This document shows, piece by piece, positions 34,641 to 42,847 of a stretch of 64,000 bases of DNA. The notes below the pieces were generated by a model, which was given only the letters and a program-made list of their open reading frames with translations, was not told the origin of the DNA and ran no database searches. Made by a program: the position numbers and the translations under genes. This stretch comes from Halorientalis sp. IM1011 (GTDB lineage Archaea > Halobacteriota > Halobacteria > Halobacteriales > Haloarculaceae), in assembly GCF_001989615.1 (NCBI RefSeq), contig NZ_CP019067.1:1240001-1304000 (forward strand). Direction: 5' to 3'. Positions within the stretch are counted from its first letter, which is position 1; each line of letters begins with the position of its first letter.

Positions 34641-35060
34641 ATGACCACGGACGAACCGTCAGGGGCCGACCTGAGCGAGGACGAGCGGGCGGCGTTACAC
34701 CAGGTCGAACTCGGGCTGGAGTGGCTCCACCGGGCACATGGACACCTCGTGGAGTTCCACCACAACACCGGCCACGCGATGGACCACCTGGCGGAGGCCG
34801 AACCGCTGTTGCGGGAGTGTGGGTACGACGAGTTGGCCGACGCGGTTCGGGATCGGTATCTCCCCCACGGCGTCATCGACGACGACCGCTGGTCCTACGA
34901 CGTGCTGGAGAGCTTTCAGGAGGGGTTTCTCGAAGAGATCGAGGACTTCGAGACCGAGGTCCGCGAGGTCGTGGCGGACGGACAGCGCCACGCCGCCGAG
35001 CGGGCACAGGAACGGACCTGGAAAGAGCGGGCCGAACGAGAGCGGGAGCGACGGGGGTGA
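34641..35060 (+). CDS. Hypothetical acidic helical protein
   Basis: A 139-residue protein, all-helical and highly charged. Conserved-looking His/Glu pairs (RAHGHLVEFHHNTGHAMDHL) suggest a possible metal site: six His within 20 residues. The rest is a long amphipathic helix with many Glu/Arg (EDFETEVREVVADGQRHAAE). Function not recognised. It sits convergent to the TetR gene with 24 bp between them. Confidence 0.65.
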   Translation: MTTDEPSGADLSEDERAALHQVELGLEWLHRAHGHLVEFHHNTGHAMDHLAEAEPLLRECGYDELADAVRDRYLPHGVIDDDRWSYDVLESFQEGFLEEIEDFETEVREVVADGQRHAAERAQERTWKERAERERERRG

Positions 35061-35084
35061 ACCGGTGTCGGCGAATCGGACGGC

Positions 35085-35696
35085 TCACTCCTCGGCGAGG
35101 AGTCGCGCCTGGAAGTAGGCGTCCAGTTCCGCACGGACCGCCTCGAGATCCGGTTCGGTACTCGTCGTCGACTGAAAGGTCGCACCCTGGATGATGGTGA
35201 CGATCATCGCCGCGACCTGTTCGGTGTCGACCTCGCGAAAGACACCCTGTTCGATACCCGCTTCGAGGATGCCCTGGACTCGCTGTTTGAAGTACCGGTC
35301 GTTTTTCGTGAACTGCTCACAGAAGGAATCGTCGTGTGCGGACTGGGCGCGCAGTTCCGTTATGGCCCGGTTGAACTCCTCACGGTTGCCCCCGATGATC
35401 TCGGTGAACACGTGATCCAGTCCGATCCGTAACCGTTCGTCCACGGCGTCGGCTTCCTCCAGGGGGATCGCACCCTCCGTTCGTTCGAGCATGAATCCGA
35501 GAAAGTCGACCAGCAGCGCGTCCTTGCTGTCGTAGTGGTGATACAGCAGCGACTTGCTCTTGTCGAACTCGTCGCCGATCCGCTGGATCGTCAGGTCGGC
35601 GTACCCGTGTTTCGAGAGCGCCTCGTAGGTCGCCTTCATGATGGCCTCTCGCGTGTCGTCGGGGTCCGCCTCGAACAGATCCGTCCGCTTCGCCAT
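35085..35696 (-). CDS. TetR/AcrR family repressor
   Basis: A 203-residue TetR-type regulator. The N-terminal HTH (about 14-60) reads TREAIMKATYEALSKHGYAD, then LTIQRIGDEFDKSKSLLYHHY, where the recognition helix KSKSLLYHHYDSKDALL is typical. The C-terminal ligand-binding part (about 65-203) is helical, with FLGFMLERTEGAI and QVAAMIVTIIQGATF. It is divergent from the COG1361/RND pair. A palindromic operator covers the bases just upstream of its own start and two more lie before the RND pair, so it almost surely represses both units. The start at 35696 (MAKRTDLF) leaves the operator upstream; the longer Met would begin inside it. Confidence 0.92.
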   Translation of the reverse strand: MAKRTDLFEADPDDTREAIMKATYEALSKHGYADLTIQRIGDEFDKSKSLLYHHYDSKDALLVDFLGFMLERTEGAIPLEEADAVDERLRIGLDHVFTEIIGGNREEFNRAITELRAQSAHDDSFCEQFTKNDRYFKQRVQGILEAGIEQGVFREVDTEQVAAMIVTIIQGATFQSTTSTEPDLEAVRAELDAYFQARLLAEE

Positions 35697-35699
35697 TGT

Positions 35700-35717
35700 T
35701 GACTGAATATTCAATCA
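35700..35717. promoter_or_regulatory. TetR operator A (next to tetR)
   Basis: TGACTGAATATTCAATCA, a near-palindrome with the core TGAATATTCA (35704-35713). It ends 4 bp before the tetR start, a position where repressor binding would block the leaderless tetR transcript. Confidence 0.75.
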
Positions 35718-35787
35718 CCCGTGAATAGCCTTTCGGCTCGCCGGAACTGAGCAACCGTTGCGCTACTGAATGGAAAGATACTTGTGC

Positions 35788-35805
35788 TGAATGAACGTTC
35801 AATCA
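35788..35805. promoter_or_regulatory. TetR operator B
   Basis: TGAATGAACGTTCAATCA with the perfect palindromic core TGAACGTTCA (35792-35801). Its start lies 29 bp upstream of operator C's start and about 50 bp upstream of the COG1361 gene, i.e. in the promoter zone. Confidence 0.78.
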
Positions 35806-35816
35806 AGTACGCTAAC

Positions 35817-35834
35817 TGACTGAACGTTCAATCA
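35817..35834. promoter_or_regulatory. TetR operator C (next to the export operon)
   Basis: TGACTGAACGTTCAATCA, identical to operator B at 17 of 18 positions, ending 3 bp before the ATG at 35838. This mirrors operator A at the tetR start. Confidence 0.78.
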
Positions 35835-35837
35835 AGC

Positions 35838-37427
35838 ATGAGACGGTCACTACTCGCAGCTCTCGGCGTCGTCGCACTGGTCCTGGTCCCGATGACGGTC
35901 CTCGGCGGATTCGTCGTGTCCGGTAACCCCGAGCTTTCGGCCGCCATCGGAGACAACAGAGTCACACCCGGAGAAGACACCCAGCTCACCCTCCAGATCA
36001 ACAATCGAGGGGAGATAGATCAGGGTTCGGCTTCCGGTCTGGAATCGCAGGTCACCAAGGCCCGTGGGATGACGGTCGACCTGCAGGCGGGTGACGCACC
36101 CGTGACCGTCGAGACCGCCGAGCAGACCGTGGGGCAACTCCCCGGCGAACAGTCGGCGGATCTCCCCTACGAGATCTCTGTCGACGACGGTGCCGAACCG
36201 GGCACCTACACGATGGAGGTCGACGTGGAGTACAGCTACTACTCACAGATCACTCAGACAGACTCGGGTCGGCGGGTGTACAACGAGCGGACCACGAGCG
36301 ACACCTACGAGGTCACGCTCCGCGTCGAGGACAACGCCGAGTTCGAGATCGTCGACACCGAATCCGACGTACAGATCGGCTCCTCGGGGACGGTCGCGGT
36401 GACCATGGAGAACACGGGGACCCAGACGGCCAGTGACACGAACGTCAAACTCGAATCGCTGAACTCCGATCTCACCTTCGGCAAGTCGAGTTCGGGGACC
36501 CGCTACGCCGGCGAGTGGGAGCCCGGCGAGCGAAAGACCGTCGAGTACACGGTCACCGCATCGGACGACGCCGAACAGCAGCGATACGCCTTCCGTGCGA
36601 CGACGAGTTACGAGGACGCCGACGGCGTCCCTCAGGAGTCGAAGGCCCTCTCGATGGGCGTGCGGCCCCTGCCCGAGATGGCCTTCTCCCTCGACGCCAG
36701 TTCCTCGCTGCGAGTGGGTGAAGACGGGACCATCTCCGGGACGATCACCAACGACGGCGACCGGACCGCTCGCGACGTGGTCGTTCGCCTCGCCAGCGAG
36801 CACGCCAACCTCGACGTCACCGACCGCGAGTACTCCGTCGGGACGCTCGAACCGGGCGCGAGCGCCGACTTCGAGATCAGTGTCGACATCAGTGACAGCG
36901 CCGAGAGCGGCCCCAAGCAGTTCACCTTCGTCGCCGACTACCGCGACGACAACGGCGACTCGCGGACGAGCGACGACCTCCCCACCCGGCAGGACGTGAC
37001 CCCCGGCTCTGACGCGTTCGCGGTCACCGTCGCCAACGGGAGCTTAGAGAACGGCGGCTCGACGAACCTGGAGGTCGAGGTGACCAACACGGCAAACGAG
37101 ACGCTCTCCTCCATCTCGGCGAAGCTGTTCGCCGACAGCCCGATCAGCGTCTCCGACTCGGAGGCGTACATCGACGAACTCGAACCCGGAGAGTCGGCGA
37201 CGATGACGTTCAGCACCAGTGCCAGCGGCGCCTTGCCCAAGGAGTACCCGCTGTCGCTGGACTTCGAGTACGACGACGAGGACGGTGACACGCTGCTGTC
37301 GGATCGCTATCGGATCTCGGTCGACGTCACCGAGTCGAGCGACGACGGCAGCAGCTTCCCGCTGTCGCTCGTGGGCGTCGGCGTCGTGATCGTCGTCGCC
37401 GTGGGCGGCTACATGCGCTTCCGCTAA
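35838..37427 (+). CDS. COG1361-type exported protein of an RND export operon
   Basis: A 529-residue surface protein with an N-terminal signal or anchor (about 1-24, LLAALGVVALVLVPMTVLGG), then three to four Ig-like/NEW3-CARDB type beta domains. Repeated phrases are VGQLPGEQSADLPYEISVDD, YAGEWEPGERKTVEYTVTA, VGTLEPGASADFEISVDI and IDELEPGESATMTFSTSA. A C-terminal helix (LSLVGVGVVIVVAVGGYMRF) anchors it. In archaea this COG1361 S-layer-type protein is often encoded directly before an RND/MMPL transporter, as here, and may act as its extracytoplasmic partner. One base separates the two genes. It is regulated by the divergent TetR (operators B and C). Confidence 0.85.
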   Translation: MRRSLLAALGVVALVLVPMTVLGGFVVSGNPELSAAIGDNRVTPGEDTQLTLQINNRGEIDQGSASGLESQVTKARGMTVDLQAGDAPVTVETAEQTVGQLPGEQSADLPYEISVDDGAEPGTYTMEVDVEYSYYSQITQTDSGRRVYNERTTSDTYEVTLRVEDNAEFEIVDTESDVQIGSSGTVAVTMENTGTQTASDTNVKLESLNSDLTFGKSSSGTRYAGEWEPGERKTVEYTVTASDDAEQQRYAFRATTSYEDADGVPQESKALSMGVRPLPEMAFSLDASSSLRVGEDGTISGTITNDGDRTARDVVVRLASEHANLDVTDREYSVGTLEPGASADFEISVDISDSAESGPKQFTFVADYRDDNGDSRTSDDLPTRQDVTPGSDAFAVTVANGSLENGGSTNLEVEVTNTANETLSSISAKLFADSPISVSDSEAYIDELEPGESATMTFSTSASGALPKEYPLSLDFEYDDEDGDTLLSDRYRISVDVTESSDDGSSFPLSLVGVGVVIVVAVGGYMRFR

Positions 37428-37428
37428 C

Positions 37429-40182
37429 ATGGACTACCAGCGCGTCATCGACCGGATCGACGAGACCATCGTCGAACGACCCGGCCGGATCATACTCGCC
37501 TTCCTGCTCGTGACGGCCGTCTTCGCCGTGGGACTGGGGAACATCAGTACCTCCGCGGGAACGTCCCAGTTCACCACCGGCCTGCCGGCAGAGGAGGCGT
37601 TCACGCAGGTCAACGAGGAGTTCTCGCCGAGCTTCGCGACCGACACCGGCAGCACGTCGCTCATCCAGCGCGAAGGCAACGTCCTCTCGAAGCAGTCGAT
37701 GCTGGCGATGCTGCGCGCACAGGAGCGAATCAAGGACAGGGACGCCATGCGCGTGAGTTCCACCGGCGGCGCTGCCCAGATCGTCGCCCGGCAGCTCGAT
37801 CCCCAGGCGACGACGCTGGAAGAGCAGATCGACGCCGTCGAGGACGCGTCCGACTCCCAGATCGATCAGGCGGTCCAGCAGGCGGCCGAGCGGAGCCCGC
37901 AGTTCGCTGGCCTGTTGAGCAACGACTTCAACCGGCGCTCCGCGACGGCGACGGCCACGATCGGTTCGGTGAGCCACGAGGTTCCCGCGGGGCTGTCCAC
38001 TGGCTCCGGACAGGGCGGGACGAGTCCCCTGACGCCCATCCAGGAAGAGGTCGAGTTCGCCGTCGAGAGCGTCGACGGCAACATCCAGGTGTTCGGTGCG
38101 GGCATCCTCGCCGGCGAGTTCGCGAACGTCATCACCGACTCGCTTCTGATCGTCGTGCCGGCCGCGGTGATCTTCATCACCCTCTTCCTGACCATCGCCT
38201 ACCGCGATCTCGTCGACCTGCTGCTGGGCGTGGTCGCCTTGCTGTTGACCATCGTCTGGACGTTCGGGTTCATGGGGCTGGCTGGGATCCCGTTCAGCCA
38301 GATGCTGATCGCGGTGCCGCCGCTGTTGCTCGCGGTCGGGATCGACTTCGGGATCCACGCGATCAACCGCTACCGCGAGGAGCGGGTCCTGGACCGCGGC
38401 ATCGGTGAGTCGATGCGGATCACGACCGATCAGCTGATCGTCGCCTTCTTCATCGTCACGGGGACGACCGTCATCGGGTTCGCGGCGAACCTCATCAGCG
38501 ACCTCGGCCCGATCAAGGACTTCGGACTGGTCGCCGGTATCGGGATCACCTTCACGTTCCTCATCTTCGGGATCTTCCTCCCGGCGGCGAAGGTCTGGAT
38601 CGACCGGAAGCGCGAACGGTACCCGATCCCGACCTTCAGCCAGACGCCGCTGGGGTCGGAGGGGTCGGCCCTGGGGAAGGTTCTCCGGGGTGGCGTCATC
38701 GTCGCCGACCGCGCGCCGGCGATCTTCCTGATCTTGATCCTGCTCGGGACCGCCGGCGCGGGCTACTACGCGACCGGCGTCGACACCTCCTTCGCACAGG
38801 AGGACTTCCTCCCGCCGGAGGAGAACCCCGACTGGGTGATGGAGCTGCCCGAGCCGTTCCGGCCCCACGAGTACACCGTCACGGAGACGACCAACTACCT
38901 CGAGGACAAGTTCGACTCCACCCAGTCCGACTCGGTGACGATGTACGTCCAGGGGCCCTTGGAGAAATCGACGACCCTGGATAGCATCCACCGTGCCGGT
39001 CGCGACCCGCCGGACACCATCATCACCGGCGATGACAGGCAGGCCGAGTCGACGAGCATCGTCACGGTGATCCAGGATCAGGCAGAACGCGACGAGGAGT
39101 TCGGCGCGCTCGTCGCCCGGAACGACGTGGACGACGACGGCATCCCCGACCAGAATCTCGGGACTGTCTACGACGCCCTGCTCGACTCGCCGGCGCGTGA
39201 TCAGGCGCTCAGCTACATGACCGAGAACCGCCGGAGCACGCGCGTCGTCTACACGGTCGAGGCCGACGCGGAGCAAAGCGAGATCACCGCCGACGCCCGG
39301 GAGATGGCCGACGACTACCGGCTCGACGCGGTCGCGACCGGCCAGACCGTCGTCTTCCAGGCGGTCTCGGACGTGATCTTCGAGTCCGCGCTGGAGAGCC
39401 TCGTCGTGGCGCTGATCGGGGCGACGCTGTTCCTGATCGTCGTCTACCGGGTCTTCGAGGACAGCGCGACGCTGGGCATCGCGAACGTCGTCCCCATCGT
39501 GGTGACGGTGACGCTGGTCGCGGGGTCGATGCGGTTCCTCGATATCCCGTTCAACGCCATCACGGCGACGATCCTGGCGATTACGATCGGGCTGGGGATC
39601 GACTACTCGGTCCACGTCACGCACCGCTTCGCCGACGAACGCCGGGAATACGACCTCGTGACGGCGCTCGACCGGACCGTCCGGGGGACCGGCGGCGCGC
39701 TGCTGGGCAGTATGTTCACGACCGTCTTCGGCATCGGCGTGCTCGCGCTGGCGCTGTTCCCCGCGATCGGCCAGTTCGGGACGCTCACTGCCCTGAGCAT
39801 CGTCTACGCCTTCACCACCTCGATCTTCGTCCTCCCGTCGGCGCTGGTGCTGTGGGACCGCTTCGTCGGCTACGGTCCCGGTGCGGTGACGACCGGCGGC
39901 GGTGGCGGCCCCTCGCCCGACCTCAGCCCGGGGTCCGCGACGGGGACGCCCAACCCCGACACGGCCCCCTCGGCCGAGAACGCGTCGCTCGCCGAGGCGG
40001 TTCCGGGCCTCCCGGACTCGGGGACCGACGGCACGACCAACGGCGGCCCGACGGCGGGTGCAGGCGGCGACGCTGGTCCCCCAGTCGACGGAGAGTCGAC
40101 AGCCGACAGCGGTGGCGAACCGGCGACCGACGACGAGGAAACCGAACCCACCGCCGACGCGGACTCGACCGCCGAGGACTGA
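37429..40182 (+). CDS. RND superfamily (MMPL/HAE3-like) exporter
   Basis: A 917-residue transporter with two homologous halves. Each has a leading transmembrane helix (about 22-40, and about 425-445), a large extracytoplasmic domain and five further helices (about 230-410 and 650-800). The helix-4 area carries the conserved GIDFGIHAINRYREE and the second-half counterpart GIDYSVHVTHRFADE, which are the family's ion-coupling and signature segments. The tail after about 815 is Pro/Gly/Thr/Glu-rich and disordered. Substrates of archaeal HAE3 members are unknown; lipids or hydrophobic compounds are likely, in keeping with TetR control. No outer-membrane or periplasmic adaptor is needed or seen. 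Confidence 0.92.
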   Translation: MDYQRVIDRIDETIVERPGRIILAFLLVTAVFAVGLGNISTSAGTSQFTTGLPAEEAFTQVNEEFSPSFATDTGSTSLIQREGNVLSKQSMLAMLRAQERIKDRDAMRVSSTGGAAQIVARQLDPQATTLEEQIDAVEDASDSQIDQAVQQAAERSPQFAGLLSNDFNRRSATATATIGSVSHEVPAGLSTGSGQGGTSPLTPIQEEVEFAVESVDGNIQVFGAGILAGEFANVITDSLLIVVPAAVIFITLFLTIAYRDLVDLLLGVVALLLTIVWTFGFMGLAGIPFSQMLIAVPPLLLAVGIDFGIHAINRYREERVLDRGIGESMRITTDQLIVAFFIVTGTTVIGFAANLISDLGPIKDFGLVAGIGITFTFLIFGIFLPAAKVWIDRKRERYPIPTFSQTPLGSEGSALGKVLRGGVIVADRAPAIFLILILLGTAGAGYYATGVDTSFAQEDFLPPEENPDWVMELPEPFRPHEYTVTETTNYLEDKFDSTQSDSVTMYVQGPLEKSTTLDSIHRAGRDPPDTIITGDDRQAESTSIVTVIQDQAERDEEFGALVARNDVDDDGIPDQNLGTVYDALLDSPARDQALSYMTENRRSTRVVYTVEADAEQSEITADAREMADDYRLDAVATGQTVVFQAVSDVIFESALESLVVALIGATLFLIVVYRVFEDSATLGIANVVPIVVTVTLVAGSMRFLDIPFNAITATILAITIGLGIDYSVHVTHRFADERREYDLVTALDRTVRGTGGALLGSMFTTVFGIGVLALALFPAIGQFGTLTALSIVYAFTTSIFVLPSALVLWDRFVGYGPGAVTTGGGGGPSPDLSPGSATGTPNPDTAPSAENASLAEAVPGLPDSGTDGTTNGGPTAGAGGDAGPPVDGESTADSGGEPATDDEETEPTADADSTAED

Positions 40183-40205
40183 TCCGAGGGCGAGACGGTC
40201 GGGCG

Positions 40206-40214
40206 GATTAAGCG
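40206..40214 (+). promoter_or_regulatory. TATA-like element of the SDR gene at 40236
   Basis: GATTAAG is centred about 26 bp upstream of the ATG at 40236, so the SDR probably has its own leaderless promoter and is not simply read through from the RND gene. Confidence 0.4.
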
Positions 40215-40235
40215 CCCGGCGGTCGTATCGGGGGT

Positions 40236-40973
40236 ATGCTCACACCGGACCTCTCGGAGCGGACGGCGCTGGTGACGGGGAGTGCCAGAGGCGTGGGACG
40301 GGAACTCCTCCTCGGAATCGCAGCCTGTGGGGCCGACGTGGCGGTCCACTACCGGACGAGCGACGCGGCCGCGGCCGAGGTGGCCGAACGCGCTCGCGAG
40401 GACGGCGTCGAGACGACGACGGTGCAGGGGGACGTGACCGATCCAGACGACGTGGACGCGCTCTTCTCGACGGTCGAAGCCGACCTCGACACCGTGGACG
40501 TGCTCGTCAACAACGTGGGCGCGTTCGCGCCCGTCCACTGGGAGGAGATGGATTTCGACACCTGGCAGACGGTGCTAGAGACCAACCTCAACGGGACCTA
40601 CCTCTGTTCGAAGCGGGCGCTACCCGGGATGCGTGCGGCGGGGGACGGTCGGATCGTCAACATCGGGTACGCGAGCGCCGAGCGGGCGCTGGTCAGCCCG
40701 AAGAACTTCCCCTACTTCGTCGCGAAGACGGGCGTGTTGATGTTCACGCGGATGCTGGCGGCCGACACGGCCGACGACGGGATCACGGTCAACGCCGTCT
40801 CGCCGTACGTCGTCGAGAACTCCGACGAGTTCCCCGAGGACCTCCCGCGGGACCGCCCCGCCGCGTTCGAGGACCTGATCCAGCCCACCCTCTTTTTCCT
40901 CGCCCCGGACAGCGACTACCTCAGTGGCGCGAACGTCGAGGTGTCGGGCGGGTGGTTGCCAGAACGGGTCTGA
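40236..40973 (+). CDS. Short-chain dehydrogenase/reductase
   Basis: A 245-residue complete SDR. The motifs are TGSARGVGREL (14-24), GDVTDPDDVD, NNVGAFA (about 88-94) and the catalytic YFVAK, with a Ser 13 residues before the Tyr (GYASAERALVSP), as in classical SDRs. The Ser sits in an unusual GYAS context instead of ISS. The coenzyme loop has YRTS after the second strand, favouring NADP(H). 3-oxoacyl reductase-like members are closest by length. The end of the gene is followed by a T6 run at 40985-40990, which could be the terminator. Confidence 0.9.
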   Translation: MLTPDLSERTALVTGSARGVGRELLLGIAACGADVAVHYRTSDAAAAEVAERAREDGVETTTVQGDVTDPDDVDALFSTVEADLDTVDVLVNNVGAFAPVHWEEMDFDTWQTVLETNLNGTYLCSKRALPGMRAAGDGRIVNIGYASAERALVSPKNFPYFVAKTGVLMFTRMLAADTADDGITVNAVSPYVVENSDEFPEDLPRDRPAAFEDLIQPTLFFLAPDSDYLSGANVEVSGGWLPERV

Positions 40974-40984
40974 CGCCGGAACGC

Positions 40985-40990
40985 TTTTTT
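40985..40990 (+). terminator. T-run possible archaeal terminator
   Basis: Six consecutive T residues lie 12 bp after the SDR stop codon in an otherwise GC-rich region. Archaeal RNA polymerase terminates at T-runs, so this is a plausible terminator; no hairpin is evident. Confidence 0.35.
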
Positions 40991-41014
40991 CGGATTGTGA
41001 GTATGTGAGAGAAT

Positions 41015-41680
41015 GTGACGGTCAAAGAACCGAGGGCGGGCGACGAGGAGCGGATCGGGGACCCGATCCGGGGGACTGCCGTCGAACGGGAGGAGCTCCC
41101 GGCCGACGTTCGCGCGGAGCTCTGGCTCGAACGGTTCCCGTGGGCATCGGCCATCGGCGTCGGCATGGGGGCGTTCCTGGTCGGGTACGTCGGGCTGTTC
41201 GCGGTGGTGTTCGTGGCACCGCTGGCACTGCCCGACGGGAACCTGCCGGTCCGGGTGGGGTTCCTGTTCTACAACGCACACAACGTCGTCGTGACCGGGT
41301 TGTCGACGGCGCTGCCCGACGCCATCACGCCGACGACGAACTACCTCCCGCTGGCCGAAATACCGCTGCTCTACAGACTCTATCCGGCCGTCGTCGTCTC
41401 GGCCGCGAGCGCCCTGTTCACCGCCGTTCGGTTCCCCGAGCGGAAGCATCTCGGGACCGCGCTCGCGACCGGCGCGGGTGTCGGGACGGGGTACGTGCTG
41501 CTCGCGCTGGTCGGGACGTTCGCGTTCTCGCTCCAGGTCAGCAACGTCCTCTACCAGCCCTCCCGCGTGGGGACGTTGCTGTACGTCCTCGGCTACGGGC
41601 TGATGTGTGGCGTCGGTGGAAGCCTGTGCGGGCAGGCGGTAGTCGACTGGAGCGACGGAAGAACGGTTACCGGCCGATAG
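41015..41680 (+). CDS. Hypothetical membrane protein, four to five helices
   Basis: A 221-residue protein with a charged N-terminus (about 1-40) and hydrophobic segments near 45-75, 85-95, 122-140, 150-175 and 186-205. The segment PDAITPTTNYLPLAEIPLLYRLYP and the paired Cys in GLMCGVGGSLCGQAV are notable. The start is GTG at 41015; an ATG at 41013 is out of frame. Family not recognised; haloarchaeal homologues are annotated only as membrane proteins as far as I know. It overlaps the convergent MinD-like gene by 14 bp. Confidence 0.65.
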   Translation: MTVKEPRAGDEERIGDPIRGTAVEREELPADVRAELWLERFPWASAIGVGMGAFLVGYVGLFAVVFVAPLALPDGNLPVRVGFLFYNAHNVVVTGLSTALPDAITPTTNYLPLAEIPLLYRLYPAVVVSAASALFTAVRFPERKHLGTALATGAGVGTGYVLLALVGTFAFSLQVSNVLYQPSRVGTLLYVLGYGLMCGVGGSLCGQAVVDWSDGRTVTGR

Positions 41681-42608
41681 CGTCGACGAACCGGCCCAGG
41701 CGGCCGTCGCTCTCCACCTCTTCGGTCTCGTCTGCCGATTCCCCGGCAGCCGACTCGTCGCCGTCGGTTACCGCCGGTTCTTCCGCTACGTCGGCTCCCC
41801 CGGACGTCGCGGCCGGCGTACTCACTTCGACGCTCGTGGCGGATTGCTCCGGGGTGGGTTCGAGCGTGCTGGTGATCCGGGGGGTCTGGCCGGGTTCGAT
41901 GTCCAGGACCGCCGCGGGGTCGGTCGCCACGTCCTGGCCGATGAGGAGGCGGACGACCAGCGTGCGGTAGGGCACCAGCGGATCGACGCCGGGCACGTCC
42001 AGATCGGGGATCGTCGCGAGGTGGTCGACGCCGACGGTCTCGACGATCTCGTCGTCGGTCAGTCCCTGACAGGTCCGGGAGACGACGAGACCGGCGACGG
42101 AGCCGTCGAGGCCGCGGACGAACTCCGCGGTCTTTTTCGCGTCCAGCACGGCGGCGCGGTCGGGCGTCGTCATCACGACGGTCTCGTCGGCGGCCTCGAT
42201 CGGGATGGCGCTCTCCCGGGAGACGCCGGAAGCCGTATCGAGGACGATGGCGTCGTAGCGCCCGGCGAGCACGTCGACGACCTCCGTGATCCCGCTGGGG
42301 TCGGCGTCGGCGAAGGCGGCGAGTTCGCTGGTCCCGGGCAACACGTCGAGGCGACCGGCCGCATCGAGGGCGTCGGCCGACTCGCCGACGATGGCGTCCT
42401 CGAGGTCGGCGTCCCCGGCGAGTACGTCGTGGATCGTCGGATCGTGGTCGATGCCGATGATCCCCTGCAGGTTCGACATCGCCAGATCGGCGTCCACGAG
42501 GGCGACCGCACGACCCGTCGCCCGCAGCGTCGCCGCGAGGTTCGCCGCCGTCGTCGTCTTGCCGACACCGCCCTTGCCGCCGGCAACTGCATAGACTGTC
42601 GCTGGCAT
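41667..42608 (-). CDS. MinD/ParA-like P-loop ATPase
   Basis: A 313-residue deviant Walker-A ATPase: GGKGGVGKTTTAANLAA at residues 9-25 (signature Lys in KGGVGKTT), DADLAMSNL (Walker A'), and the switch with LDTASGVSRESA near 127. Beyond about residue 225 the protein has an acidic, Thr/Ser/Glu-rich tail ending DGRLGRFVDAIGR, a possible membrane-targeting amphipathic helix as in MinD. Haloarchaea carry several MinD paralogues; some position the archaellum and chemotaxis machinery and not the divisome. The start is at 42608 (MPATVYAVAGG). It is divergent from uvrA by about 240 bp. Confidence 0.9.
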   Translation of the reverse strand: MPATVYAVAGGKGGVGKTTTAANLAATLRATGRAVALVDADLAMSNLQGIIGIDHDPTIHDVLAGDADLEDAIVGESADALDAAGRLDVLPGTSELAAFADADPSGITEVVDVLAGRYDAIVLDTASGVSRESAIPIEAADETVVMTTPDRAAVLDAKKTAEFVRGLDGSVAGLVVSRTCQGLTDDEIVETVGVDHLATIPDLDVPGVDPLVPYRTLVVRLLIGQDVATDPAAVLDIEPGQTPRITSTLEPTPEQSATSVEVSTPAATSGGADVAEEPAVTDGDESAAGESADETEEVESDGRLGRFVDAIGR

Positions 42609-42847
42609 TATCACTGAGAACAGACTCGGAGGCAATAAAGTGCGGCTACCGTTCGCGGGCGACCACGCGCGGAGAACCCGATGATAACGTCCGATATCGA
42701 GATTTCAGCGATGATATCGATGGAAGGAGCGGCCCTCAGTCGCGTTCTCGATTTTCGAAGATGAAACGCAGAAACGAGTGGGATCGGGGGTCGAGGATCG
42801 TCCGGAACCGACAGCGTTTCACTGTCCGCGCCCCTGTTCGTGCGTAG

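Noticed and set aside
37327-39624. Long minus-strand open frame opposite the RND exporter
   Set aside because: Extremely rich in Arg, Asp, Glu and Gln without any motif; shadow of the RND gene.
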